Shown here one piece after another: positions 48,754 to 59,361 of a stretch of 64,000 bases of DNA. This stretch comes from Nevskiaceae bacterium. Lineage in GTDB: Bacteria > Pseudomonadota > Gammaproteobacteria > Steroidobacterales > Steroidobacteraceae. Within the stretch, counting starts at the first letter, position 1, and each line of letters begins with the position of its first letter. Location of the stretch: contig JACKOV010000002.1 of the NCBI GenBank assembly GCA_024234075.1, positions 744,001-808,000 of the forward strand, written 5' to 3'. The position numbers and the translations under genes are program-made. Under the pieces are notes generated by a model. The model searched no databases and was not told the origin of the DNA. It saw only the letters and a list, made by a program, of their open reading frames with translations.

Positions 48754-49655
48754 AGCGCGACGTCGATCTGCGGGCGCTGCGCATCTTCGCCGCGACCTTG
48801 CGGCATGGCACGGTCACCGCCGCCGGTCGCGAGTTCGGTCTGACGCAGCCGGCGACCAGCCGGCTGCTGGCGCAGCTCGAGCGCGACATCGGTTTCGAGC
48901 TGTTCTTGCGCGATCGCGGCCGGCTGGTGCCGACCACGGACGCCATGCTGCTGTTCGAGGAAGTCGAGCTGGCCCTGGGCGGTGTCGATCACGTAAAGAG
49001 CCTGGTGGCCGACATTGCCCGTTTTCGGGTCGGGCGTCTGCGGCTGGTCGCGCCGCCGAGTTTTTCCGAAGGTGTGCTGCCGCAGATCGTCGCCGCCTTT
49101 CTGGCGCGTTTCCCCGGTGTGCATCTCAGTGTCGATTCGCGCAGCATCGAGACCACCAAGGCGATGATCGCGGCGCGCGCGGTCGATGCGGGTTTCGTCA
49201 AACTGCCGATCGATTATCCCGACCTGGTCGGCGAGAGCGTGGTCAACAGCGGCAGCGTCTGCGTGCTGCGCGGCGAGCATCGCCTGGCGGGGGAGAGAGA
49301 TCTCGATCCGCTGCGACTGCGTGGTGAGCCACTGATCCTGCTCGGTTTCGGCCGCGCCTCGCGAGCGGAGATCGAGTCCGTGTTCAGCCAGGCCGGCGTG
49401 CTGCCGGACGCCCGCATCGACACCCATACCATCAGCTCGGCGTGTGCGCTTGCCGCCCGCGGCTTGGGTATAGCGATCGTCAATGCCTTGCTGGCACGGC
49501 CTTATTTGCGTGACGGTCTGATTGCGCTGCCGTTCAAGCCCGATCTGCGGCACGAATACGCTTTCGTCACCGCGGCGGTGCCGGGCCCGACGCGTCTGGC
49601 GCGCGAGTTCCTGCTGGAAACCAAAGCCTGGTTCGCGCGCAGTGGCGCGACCTGA
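48750..49655 (+). CDS. LysR family transcriptional regulator
   Basis: The 301-residue regulator begins MKRDVDLRALRIFAATLRHG and has the LysR helix-turn-helix (VTAAGREFGLTQPATSRLLAQLERDIGFELFLRDRG, residues ~21-56) with an effector domain (RLRLVAPPSFSEGVLPQIV, CVLRGEHRLA). Its ATG overlaps the hydrolase stop (ATGA, 48750-48753), so it is cotranscribed with the receptor-AbgT-hydrolase genes. LysR genes are usually divergent from their targets, so an operon-terminal position suggests autoregulation together with the uptake genes. Confidence 0.92.
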   Translation: MKRDVDLRALRIFAATLRHGTVTAAGREFGLTQPATSRLLAQLERDIGFELFLRDRGRLVPTTDAMLLFEEVELALGGVDHVKSLVADIARFRVGRLRLVAPPSFSEGVLPQIVAAFLARFPGVHLSVDSRSIETTKAMIAARAVDAGFVKLPIDYPDLVGESVVNSGSVCVLRGEHRLAGERDLDPLRLRGEPLILLGFGRASRAEIESVFSQAGVLPDARIDTHTISSACALAARGLGIAIVNALLARPYLRDGLIALPFKPDLRHEYAFVTAAVPGPTRLAREFLLETKAWFARSGAT

Positions 49656-49662
49656 ACCGGCC

Positions 49663-50823
49663 CTAAGCCGGCTGCAGCAGCACCGATCGGCCATCGTGCC
49701 GCAGCGTCTGGCCGATTCGCTGCGACAGCATCTCCAGCCGCGCCAGGGTTGCGCGCGCCGCTTCCGGCGTGGCGGGTGAGGGGCGGCCACGCGTCTCGAA
49801 GTCTTCGGGGCCGCCGACGCCGACGCGCGCCAACTGCACCGGTTCGAGGCGTGCGCCGCGGAAGCGGCCACGCTCGAAGCGGCATTCGACCAGCAGACTC
49901 TCCCAGTTCGGATTGTCGTAGGCGTCGTCCGCCTTGCGCGTCTGGAAGATGAAGCTGCCGAGGCCATGGAATAGCGGTGCGCCCCGCCAGATCTCGACGC
50001 CGTGCAGCAGCGGTGGTCCATGCGCGGCAAACACGCTCGCGCCGGCCTCGATGCAGCGCCGTGCGAATTCACGCTGCCAGTCCGCGGTGCGCGCGACGTC
50101 CGCTTCCCAGAGGTGGTTGTGCAAATAGGCCAGCACCACGTCTGCCTCGCGCTGGGCACGGCGTAGCGACTCGAGCACGCGTTCGACATCCGTGGAGTCC
50201 AGCCCGCCGTCGGCGCCGCGCCGCAGTTCGTGCACGCCGGCGCGATCCGGGGTCGCGGCGCCGCCCGGGCGGATCATGCCGGCCGCGGCCGCGACCACGG
50301 CGAAGCGTCCGGCGCCGGTGTCCTGGTAGCGTGGCGCCGCGGCCTCCGCCAGCGTCTCGCCGGTGCCGGCAAATGCGAGGCCGCGTTCGCGCAGCGCGGC
50401 CATGGTGTCGAGGATGCCGCCGGTGCCGATGTCGAAGGCATGGTTATTGGAAGTCGCGAGGAAGCGGATGCCGAAGTCCCGCAGGCAGTCGAGCACGACC
50501 GGGTCGGCGGTGTGCAGCGTCTCCGGCGCGCGGGTCGGAGCGCCGGCCCGCGGGCCGAGGAGGGCCAGTTCCAGATCGGAAAAGCAGCTGTCTGCTGCAT
50601 GCAGGCGGGTCGCGAGCGGCGCGAATCCCGGCCAGGGATGGGCGCGCAGATCGTGGCGGATCAGACATTGGCCAAGTAGTGCCAGCTTGAAATCGGTGCG
50701 GCGGCGCGGTGTCGCGGCCCGGGCAAAGTTGGATGTCACGCCCAGCGTGAGTGCCCCCGCGAGCAGTTCTCGCCGTGTCAGCGGGGCGGGAGTGAGCGAA
50801 GGCGCGGGTGATTGGCGAAACAT
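49663..50823 (-). CDS. CapA family protein (metallophosphoesterase-like), Tat-exported
   Basis: The 386-residue protein has a twin-arginine-like signal (LTRRELLAGALTLGVTSNFA). The CapA (poly-gamma-glutamate type) core shows FKLALLGQCLIRH, a LELALLG segment where intact family members have a Glu-rich motif, FLATSNNHAFDIGTGGILDTM, VVLAYLHNHLWEAD and ASVFAAHGPPLLHGVEIW. The SNNHAFD and HGPPLLHG segments correspond to family metal-site motifs. The substrate is unknown; family members act in poly-gamma-glutamate or in phosphodiester processing. It converges on the LysR gene (7-bp gap). Confidence 0.82.
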   Translation of the reverse strand: MFRQSPAPSLTPAPLTRRELLAGALTLGVTSNFARAATPRRRTDFKLALLGQCLIRHDLRAHPWPGFAPLATRLHAADSCFSDLELALLGPRAGAPTRAPETLHTADPVVLDCLRDFGIRFLATSNNHAFDIGTGGILDTMAALRERGLAFAGTGETLAEAAAPRYQDTGAGRFAVVAAAAGMIRPGGAATPDRAGVHELRRGADGGLDSTDVERVLESLRRAQREADVVLAYLHNHLWEADVARTADWQREFARRCIEAGASVFAAHGPPLLHGVEIWRGAPLFHGLGSFIFQTRKADDAYDNPNWESLLVECRFERGRFRGARLEPVQLARVGVGGPEDFETRGRPSPATPEAARATLARLEMLSQRIGQTLRHDGRSVLLQPA

Positions 50824-50955
50824 CGACCGTACGATGCGGCGGCGTTTGCGCCAGCGTCAATCTCATGCGGAAGCGGCATGGGCGCATGCCGCGAGCTGAC
50901 AGGCAGCCTGCCTGGCCAGATTGACGGTTCGTTCTACAGAACCTATTATTTACAT

Positions 50956-51351
50956 ATGGTTCAACAGAGCAAAAGCACTCCGGCACGCAATACCGGCTCG
51001 CCGGATCCGGGCGCCGTGCTTACCAAAGCGGTGGTGCGCGCCGCCACGCTGCTCGGCCTGCCGCAGCAGGCGCTGGCGCAGTTGCTCGGAGTCTCGCGTC
51101 CGACCGTCAGTCGCATGGGGCTCGGCAGCTACCGGCTCTCCCGCGCTCAGCCCAAGAGCTGGGAGCTCGGCACCTTGTTCGTGCGCATGTTCCGCTCGCT
51201 GGATGCGCTGCTGGGGCACGAAGAAGCGGCGCGCGCCTGGCTGCAGGGGCCGAACAGCGATCTCGGCGGCCGCCCGGCCGAGCTGATTCTCAGCGCCGAA
51301 GGGCTGGTGCGCGTGGTCCACTATCTCGACGCACACCGCGGCCGGCTGTGA
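50956..51351 (+). CDS. Xre/MbcA/ParS-type antitoxin (DUF2384)
   Basis: The 131-residue protein has an Xre-like helix-turn-helix region (LGLPQQALAQLLGVSRPTVSR, ~32-52) and a C-terminal toxin-binding part (LGTLFVRMFRSLDALLGHEEAARAW, then VVHYLDAHRGRL). This is the usual antitoxin of RES toxins. The ATG at 50956 follows an AT-rich promoter region (TTATTTACAT). The toxin gene overlaps its stop (GTGA, 51348-51351). The antitoxin probably represses the operon. Confidence 0.85.
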   Translation: MVQQSKSTPARNTGSPDPGAVLTKAVVRAATLLGLPQQALAQLLGVSRPTVSRMGLGSYRLSRAQPKSWELGTLFVRMFRSLDALLGHEEAARAWLQGPNSDLGGRPAELILSAEGLVRVVHYLDAHRGRL

Positions 51352-52070
51352 AGCCGGAGGCGATCCGCAGCGCCATCGAGGCGGGTCGCAGCCGCCGTAC
51401 GCTGCAGCTCTGGCGCGCCGTCGAGGCGCAGCACGTGGTGTCGACCAATGTGCTGGTCGATACGCTGCAGGAGCAGGCCGAACTCGAGCGCCTGCTCGAG
51501 GCCGCCAAGCCCGCGGTCGAGCGGCCGTCGGCCCTGCACTGGCTGCTGTACACGCCGTTCCGCTATCCGCCGCTGCCGGGCGGCTCGCGCTTTCGTGGCC
51601 CTGTCGATCCGGGGGTCTGGTACGGTGCCGAGCAGCTGCGCACCGCCTGCGCCGAGCTGGGCTATTGGCGCTGGCGCTTCCTGCTGGCGAGCCCGGAACT
51701 CGAGGCGCTGCCGGCCCGGCCGCAGAGTGTGTTCCGCGCACGGCTGCGCGGCGAAACGATCGATTTGCGCGAGCCGCCGTTCGCCGCTGCCCGCGCCAGC
51801 TGGACCGATCCGGACGACTACACGGACTGTCAGGCGCTGGCTCGGCAGGCGCGCGCGGCCGGTGTCGCCATCCTGCGCTACGAGTCGGTGCGCGATCCGC
51901 GGCATGCCGGCTGCGGTGCGGTGTTGTCGGTTGCCGCGTTCGCCGCCCCGGAGCCCTCCACGCTGCAGACCTGGTTGCTCGAAGTGCGGCGCGAGCGCAT
52001 CACGTGGACGTCGGCATCGCCACTGACGGCGGAGCGCTTCGAATTCCGCTTCGGAACTGCCGCGGCCTGA
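51348..52070 (+). CDS. RES-domain toxin (NAD+-degrading)
   Basis: The 240-residue protein starts with GTG. The RES domain shows LLYTPFRYPPLPGGSRF, GVWYGAEQLRTACAELGYWRW (the G-x-W-Y-x-A-E region), YTDCQALARQARAAGVAILRYESVRDP and CGAVLSV. The Arg, Glu and Ser of the RES name are represented by R in FRYPPLPGGSRF, E in GAEQL and S in YESVRD. RES toxins degrade NAD+ and arrest growth. It is coupled to the Xre/MbcA antitoxin gene. Confidence 0.85.
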   Translation: MKPEAIRSAIEAGRSRRTLQLWRAVEAQHVVSTNVLVDTLQEQAELERLLEAAKPAVERPSALHWLLYTPFRYPPLPGGSRFRGPVDPGVWYGAEQLRTACAELGYWRWRFLLASPELEALPARPQSVFRARLRGETIDLREPPFAAARASWTDPDDYTDCQALARQARAAGVAILRYESVRDPRHAGCGAVLSVAAFAAPEPSTLQTWLLEVRRERITWTSASPLTAERFEFRFGTAAA

Positions 52071-52118
52071 CGGGGCCATTGCTGCTGCCGCTGCGGAGCT
52101 GCCGCAACGCCCGAAACG

Positions 52119-52144
52119 CACGAGGCCCCTTCCGGGGCCTCGTG
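52119..52144. terminator. Bidirectional hairpin between the RES toxin and rpoD
   Basis: A perfect 11-bp stem (CACGAGGCCCC at 52119-52129 with its complement at 52134-52144) closes a TTCC tetraloop. It sits 49 bp after the toxin stop and 41 bp after the rpoD stop, in the convergent gap. It has no strong T-run, but its position suits a shared terminator. Confidence 0.6.
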
Positions 52145-52184
52145 GAATCCGCTGGCTCGCGGCCGATCGGGCCGCAACCCCGTA

Positions 52185-54470
<2,286 letters not shown>

Positions 54471-54588
54471 AGGTAAGGACTTCCAGCGTGCAGCGAGCCC
54501 CGCCCCGCGCCCGGAGACGGCAGGGAAGACGGGGGTAGTTTGAGTGAACCACTAATCATAACTGAGCCTGGCCGATGCCCGCCATCAT

Positions 54589-56493
54589 TCAGCGCTTCGG
54601 CCGCGACCCGGCCGCCGTCTGGCGGGAAGCCATAAGTCGCTGAAGCTCGGCCTTTTCTTCCGGCGACAGGCCTCGTTTTCCTTCCTGCAGCAACAAAGCG
54701 TCGAAGCGTCGCATCCGGGCCTCCTCGGCCATTCGGTCGATCGCGTTCTCGAGTTCACGCAATGCGGCTTTTTCGTCTGAAATCAAGGACTCGGTCGCGG
54801 CCAGGCGACCGAAACGCTCGGCTTCGGGCCGGTCCCGCCAGTGCTCCAGCAGTTGACCCGTGGAACTGCAGGGGCGTTCCCGCAAATCGTCGAACAGCTG
54901 CCGCAGGACATCGGCTCCGGGCTCGTCCAGCTGCGTCAGGGCTTCGAGACAGGCCGGAGGCAACATTGTTGCTATTCTGGGATGGTGTACCAGCATCACC
55001 GCCGCCTGCCGCATCAGGCTGCCGCGGCCGGCAGAGTGTGCTGCCCGGCCGCCGCCTGGCGATGGACGGGCGTCTGCGCCTCGTCCGTAGCCGCTGCCGG
55101 GTCGTTCGCCGGCTGCCGAGTCGGGTCCCACGGCGGGTGTGCCGGGCCCGGCCGCGCCGCGAAGGCCGCCGCGTGTCGCCGGCGCTGCCGCCCACAGTTC
55201 CCGCAAGCGCTCGGGCCCCAGGCGAATCGATTCGGCGATCCGCCCGAGCAACAGCTCGCGATAGACGCCGTCGGGCACTTTCGCGAGCAGTGGTCGGGCC
55301 GCCTCGGCGAAGCGTGCCCGTCCGTCGGCATGGCCGAGATCGGACTGGGCGGCGAGCTCCTGCACCAGGTATTCCGACAGCGGCAGCGCATCGCCGAGCC
55401 GTGCCTCGAAGGCTTCGCGGCCCTCCGCGCCGACCAGCGTATCGGGGTCGTGGCCTTCCGGCAGCAACAGGAAGCGGATCTCGCGTCCTTCGCGCGCTTC
55501 GGGCAGCGCGTTCTGCAGCGCCCGCCAGGCTGCGGCGCGGCCGGCGCGGTCGCCGTCGAACGCGAACACCACCTCGCTGACCACGCGGAACACCCGCTTC
55601 AGATGCTCGGCCGTGGTGGCGGTGCCGAGGGTCGCCACCGCATAGCCGATGCCGGCCTGGTGAAGGCGCACCACGTCCATATAGCCCTCGACCACCAGCA
55701 GGCGTTTCAGCGCTGCGCCGCGGGTCTGCCGGACTTCGTACAGGCCGTAAAGCTCGCGCCCCTTGTGGAACAGCGGCGTTTCCGGCGAGTTCAGGTATTT
55801 CGGTTCGCCCTGGTCGATGATCCGGCCGCCGAAGGCGATCACCCGGCCGCGCGCATCGCGGATCGGGAACATCAGCCGGTCGCGGAAGCGGTCATAGTAG
55901 CGCTCGCCGTTGCGTTGCTGTCCGGCTTCGCGCTCGATGATCAGCCCGGTTTCGGCGAGCGAGCGACGGCTGGGGTCGTCGACGCCGAAACGCCGCAGCA
56001 CGTCGTTCCAGGAGTTCGCGGCGTAACCGATCATGAAGCGCTCGAGCGTCGCGGGCTCGAGGCCTCTGCGGGTCGTCGCGTAGTCGCGCGCGCGGCGGTC
56101 GGTTTGCAGCGCCTGGGCCCAGTGTGCCGCGACGCGCGCCAGCATCGTGTACAGCGGCTCGCCCGGGGCCTGCGGCTCGTCGGGTCGTGCCGCTTTGCGC
56201 GGAATCTCCACACCGGCGCGGGCCGCCAGTTCCTCGACCGCCTCGGGATAGCTGAGACGGTCGTGATTCATCAGGAAGCCGAGCACGCTGCCGTGCGCAC
56301 CGCAGCCGAAGCAGTGGTAGAACTGCTTGTCCGGGCTCACCCAGAACGACGGCGATTTCTCGTTGTGGAAGGGGCAGCAGGCTTTGTATTCGCGGCCCGA
56401 TTTTTTCAGCGGAACGCGCGAGCCGATCAGCTCGACGATGTCGCTGCGGGCGACCAGATCATCGATGAAGTTCTGTGGAATGCGCCCGGCCAT
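54589..56493 (-). CDS. dnaG: DNA primase DnaG
   Basis: The 634-residue primase has an N-terminal zinc-binding domain with Cys40, His43 and FYHCFGCGAHG (Cys pair near 61 and 64). The TOPRIM region contains LLVVEGYMDVVRLHQAG and VFAFDGDRAGRAAAWRALQ. A C-terminal helicase-binding region follows (~450-634). A Gly/Ala/Arg-rich linker (~425-475) separates core and C-terminus and is less conserved. It makes primers for replication with DnaB. It lies between yqeY and rpoD. Confidence 0.97.
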   Translation of the reverse strand: MAGRIPQNFIDDLVARSDIVELIGSRVPLKKSGREYKACCPFHNEKSPSFWVSPDKQFYHCFGCGAHGSVLGFLMNHDRLSYPEAVEELAARAGVEIPRKAARPDEPQAPGEPLYTMLARVAAHWAQALQTDRRARDYATTRRGLEPATLERFMIGYAANSWNDVLRRFGVDDPSRRSLAETGLIIEREAGQQRNGERYYDRFRDRLMFPIRDARGRVIAFGGRIIDQGEPKYLNSPETPLFHKGRELYGLYEVRQTRGAALKRLLVVEGYMDVVRLHQAGIGYAVATLGTATTAEHLKRVFRVVSEVVFAFDGDRAGRAAAWRALQNALPEAREGREIRFLLLPEGHDPDTLVGAEGREAFEARLGDALPLSEYLVQELAAQSDLGHADGRARFAEAARPLLAKVPDGVYRELLLGRIAESIRLGPERLRELWAAAPATRGGLRGAAGPGTPAVGPDSAAGERPGSGYGRGADARPSPGGGRAAHSAGRGSLMRQAAVMLVHHPRIATMLPPACLEALTQLDEPGADVLRQLFDDLRERPCSSTGQLLEHWRDRPEAERFGRLAATESLISDEKAALRELENAIDRMAEEARMRRFDALLLQEGKRGLSPEEKAELQRLMASRQTAAGSRPKR

Positions 56494-56514
56494 CGGCGCG
56501 AGCCGGCCGGCCGC

Positions 56515-56961
56515 TCAGCCGCCGAGCCGGGCCTTGATACGGCCGCCGACGGCACCCATGTCGACGCGCCCGGCGGCCTGGCTTTTGACGATCCCCATGA
56601 CCTTGCCCATGTCCTTGATCGAGGACGCACCGGTCTGCGCGATGGCCGCGGCGATCAACGCATCGATCTCGGCTTCGGTCAGCGGGGTGGGGAGATACGA
56701 CTGCAGCGTCGCGATTTCGGCGTTTTCCTTGGCGGCCAGGTCGGCGCGACCGCCGGCCTCGAACTGCGTGATGGCCTCGCGACGCTGCTTGACCATCTTT
56801 TCGACGACGGCGATTACCTGCGCATCGTCGAGCACGATGCGCTCGTCGACTTCACGCTGCTTGATCGCCGCCTGCAGCATGCGGATGTGGCCCAGGCGCT
56901 CTTTGGCGCCGGCACGCATCGCGGTCTTCATGTCCTCGGTGATCTGGTCGCGTAGTGACAT
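56515..56961 (-). CDS. yqeY: GatB/YqeY domain protein
   Basis: The 148-residue protein matches YqeY: MSLRDQITEDMKTAMRAGAK, LGHIRMLQAAIKQREVDER, FEAGGRADLAAKENAEIATLQSYLPTPLTEAEI and GKVMGIVKSQAAGRVDMGAV. It resembles the tRNA-binding tail of GatB; its role is not settled. It stands between rpsU and dnaG, as in many gammaproteobacteria (78 and 21 bp gaps). Confidence 0.94.
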   Translation of the reverse strand: MSLRDQITEDMKTAMRAGAKERLGHIRMLQAAIKQREVDERIVLDDAQVIAVVEKMVKQRREAITQFEAGGRADLAAKENAEIATLQSYLPTPLTEAEIDALIAAAIAQTGASSIKDMGKVMGIVKSQAAGRVDMGAVGGRIKARLGG

Positions 56962-57039
56962 GAGGGGCTACCTACGGCAAATGGACAGGCGATGACGACG
57001 CGGCGCAATGAGGTGCGCCACGTCAACGGACGTCGCGTG

Positions 57040-57246
57040 TCAGCGGGCGCGGGCCGACGAGCGCGAATTGCGCTTGATGTGGCGTTTGACCGCCGCGGCC
57101 TTCTTGCGTTTCCGTTCCTGCGTGGGCTTCTCGTAGAATTCCCGGCGACGGAGCTCGGTCAGAACCCCCGCCTTCTCGCAGGCGCGCTTGAAGCGCCGCA
57201 GGGCTGCGTCGAAATACTCGTTCTCGCGAACACGAACGCTCGGCAT
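57040..57246 (-). CDS. rpsU: 30S ribosomal protein S21
   Basis: The 68-residue protein is nearly identical in form to S21: MPSVRVRENEYFDAALRRFKR, LRRREFYEKPTQERKRKKAAA and a basic tail. S21 helps the 30S subunit base-pair with mRNA leaders. As the first gene of rpsU-yqeY-dnaG-rpoD it couples ribosome, primer and sigma-factor supply. It is divergent from tsaD with 105 bp between starts. Confidence 0.97.
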   Translation of the reverse strand: MPSVRVRENEYFDAALRRFKRACEKAGVLTELRRREFYEKPTQERKRKKAAAVKRHIKRNSRSSARAR

Positions 57247-57351
57247 CGAAACCTCAAGCTGTTGATTTAATTGAGTTTCTTAACTGGCCCTGACAGGGCA
57301 AGGGCGGGGATTCTAAAGATCCGGCCGGCAAAACGCAAAACCAGTACACCC

Positions 57352-58380
57352 ATGCGCATCCTGGCGATCGAATCTTCTTGCGACGAGAGCGCCGCGGCCG
57401 TGCTCGACCAGCAGGCCGGGCTGCTCGCCCACGAGCTGTTTTCGCAGGTCGATCTGCACCGGATCTACGGCGGCGTGGTGCCGGAACTGGCCTCCCGGGA
57501 CCACGTCCAGCGCCTGCTGCCGCTGGTCGAACGGGCGCTCGAGGTTGCCGCGACCTCGCCGGCGCAACTGCAAGGTGTCGCCTATACCGCCGGGCCGGGC
57601 CTGATCGGCGCCTTGCTGACCGGCGCGGCGCTGGCCCGCTCCCTGGCCTATGCCTGGGGGGTGCCGGCGATCGGCGTGCACCATCTGGAGGGGCATCTGC
57701 TGGCACCGCTGCTCGAGCCCGACCCGCCGGCGTTTCCGCATGTCGCGCTGCTGGTCTCCGGCGGCCACACCATGCTGGTCGAGGCGACCGGCATCGGCGC
57801 CTACCACTTGCTCGGCGAAACCCGCGACGATGCGGCCGGCGAGGCCTTCGACAAGAGCGCCAAGTTGCTCGGTCTGCCCTATCCGGGTGGGCCGCAACTG
57901 GCCCGGCTGGCCACGGCCGGTCGGCCCGGGCGTTACAGCTTTCCGCGCCCGATGCTCGATCGCAGCGGCGGGCTGGAATTCAGCTTCTCGGGCCTGAAGA
58001 CCGCGGTGCTGCATGCCGTGCGCGCGGTAGCGGATCTGACTCCGCACGCCGCCGCCGACATCGCCCTCGAACTGCAGTCGGCGATCGTCGAGACGCTGGT
58101 TGTCAAGGCGATGCGGGCGCTCGAGCAGACCGGGCACCAGACTCTGGTGGTCGCCGGCGGCGTCGGTGCCAACCAGGCGCTGCGCGCGGCGCTCGATGCG
58201 GCGGCGCGGCAGTGCGGCGTGCGCGTGTACTATCCGCGCCTCGAATTCTGCACCGACAACGCGGCGATGATCGCCGTCGCGGGTCTCGCCCGGCTGGCCG
58301 CCGGCGAGCACGACGACCTGGCGATCCGCGCGCGCGCGCAGTGGCCGCTGGCCTCGCTGCGGTGCCCGACTCCTCACTGA
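57352..58380 (+). CDS. tsaD: tRNA N6-adenosine threonylcarbamoyltransferase TsaD
   Basis: The 342-residue protein matches TsaD (YgjD/Kae1). It begins MRILAIESSCDESAAAVL, with the metal-binding HHLEGHLLAPLL, VSGGHTMLVEATG, DDAAGEAFDKSAKLLGLPYPGGP and CTDNAAMIAVAG near the end. It transfers threonylcarbamoyl to A37 of ANN-decoding tRNAs, together with TsaB, TsaC and TsaE, which are not in the window. The ATG at 57352 is chosen to match the family N-terminus. It is divergent from rpsU, the usual gammaproteobacterial arrangement. Confidence 0.96.
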   Translation: MRILAIESSCDESAAAVLDQQAGLLAHELFSQVDLHRIYGGVVPELASRDHVQRLLPLVERALEVAATSPAQLQGVAYTAGPGLIGALLTGAALARSLAYAWGVPAIGVHHLEGHLLAPLLEPDPPAFPHVALLVSGGHTMLVEATGIGAYHLLGETRDDAAGEAFDKSAKLLGLPYPGGPQLARLATAGRPGRYSFPRPMLDRSGGLEFSFSGLKTAVLHAVRAVADLTPHAAADIALELQSAIVETLVVKAMRALEQTGHQTLVVAGGVGANQALRAALDAAARQCGVRVYYPRLEFCTDNAAMIAVAGLARLAAGEHDDLAIRARAQWPLASLRCPTPH

Positions 58381-58389
58381 CGCGCTGCC

Positions 58390-58827
58390 ATGACCATGAC
58401 GACCGCCAACGACCCGACCATGGCCGATCCGACTCCGGCCACCCTGTCGCAGGACCGGATCTTTCTCCGCGGCCTCGAGATCGAGTGCCTGATCGGCTTC
58501 ATCGAATGGGAGCGCCGCATCCGCCAGAAAGTCGTGATCGACTTCGAACTGCCGGTCGACTGCGCGCGGGCCGCGGCCAGCGACGAGGTCGTGGACACGC
58601 TCGACTACAAGCGGGTCGCGAAGCGGATGATCGAATTCGTCGGCGCGTCCGAATTCAAGCTGGTCGAGACCCTGGCGCATCGCCTGGCGCTGCTGGTGCT
58701 GGAAGAGTTCGGCGTCGAGTGGATCCGCATCTCGGTCAACAAGCCGGGCGCGATCCGCGGCTCGCGCGATGTCGGCGTCGAGATCCTGCGCACGCGCGCT
58801 GCGCTGGCCGCAGCGCCGCGGGGATGA
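58390..58827 (+). CDS. folB: Dihydroneopterin aldolase FolB
   Basis: The 145-residue protein has the DHNA core: DRIFLRGLEIECLIGFIEWERRIRQKVVIDFEL, DTLDYKRVAKRMIEFV, FKLVETLAHRLALLVLEEF and VNKPGAIRGSRDVGVEILR. It cleaves dihydroneopterin in folate synthesis. The first ~20 residues are extra; a downstream start is possible. It lies 9 bp after tsaD and 7 bp before folK. Confidence 0.93.
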   Translation: MTMTTANDPTMADPTPATLSQDRIFLRGLEIECLIGFIEWERRIRQKVVIDFELPVDCARAAASDEVVDTLDYKRVAKRMIEFVGASEFKLVETLAHRLALLVLEEFGVEWIRISVNKPGAIRGSRDVGVEILRTRAALAAAPRG

Positions 58828-58834
58828 CGCTGCG

Positions 58835-59344
58835 GTGACAGTCGTGCGCGTGTTCGTTGCGGCCGGCAGCAACGTCGAGCCCGAGCGCAATCTTGCGCTG
58901 GCGGCCCGAGAGCTGGCGCGCTGCTTCGGGCCGGTGCGCTTCTCACCGGCTTATCGCAACGCGGCCGTCGGCTTCGAGGGTCCGGACTTCATCAACTGGG
59001 TCGCGGAATTCCGCACCGCGCGCGCGGTCGACGAGGTGCGCGCCGAGTTGCAGCGCATCGAAGCGCTCTGCGGCCGACATCGCGATGCGCCCAAATGGGC
59101 GCCGCGCAGCATGGACCTCGACATCCTGCTGTATGGCGAGCTGTGCTGCGAGCAGCCGGGACTGATCCTGCCGCGGCCCGATCTGCTGACCCGCCCGTAC
59201 ATGCTCGGGCCCATGGCGGCGCTGGCACCCGAAGTCCGCCATCCGGTGCTGGGTCTCCGCATTGGCGAGCTGTGGGCGCGCTTCGATCGCGCCGCCCATC
59301 CGCTGCAGGTCGTGCCGTTCGATCCCGGCACAGCCGGGGCGTGA
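58835..59344 (+). CDS. folK: 2-amino-4-hydroxy-6-hydroxymethyldihydropteridine pyrophosphokinase FolK
   Basis: The 169-residue protein starts with GTG at 58835. It shows VFVAAGSNVEPERNLALAARELA, AAVGFEGPDFINWVAEFRT, IEALCGRHRDAPKWAPRSMDLDILLYGE and LPRPDLLTRPYMLGPMAALAP, with the DLDILLY metal-binding motif of HPPK. It makes the folate pterin diphosphate. It is coupled in order and function to folB and converges on the pteridine reductase gene (17-bp gap). Confidence 0.94.
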   Translation: MTVVRVFVAAGSNVEPERNLALAARELARCFGPVRFSPAYRNAAVGFEGPDFINWVAEFRTARAVDEVRAELQRIEALCGRHRDAPKWAPRSMDLDILLYGELCCEQPGLILPRPDLLTRPYMLGPMAALAPEVRHPVLGLRIGELWARFDRAAHPLQVVPFDPGTAGA

Positions 59345-59361
59345 ACATGAGTACGGGTGGC

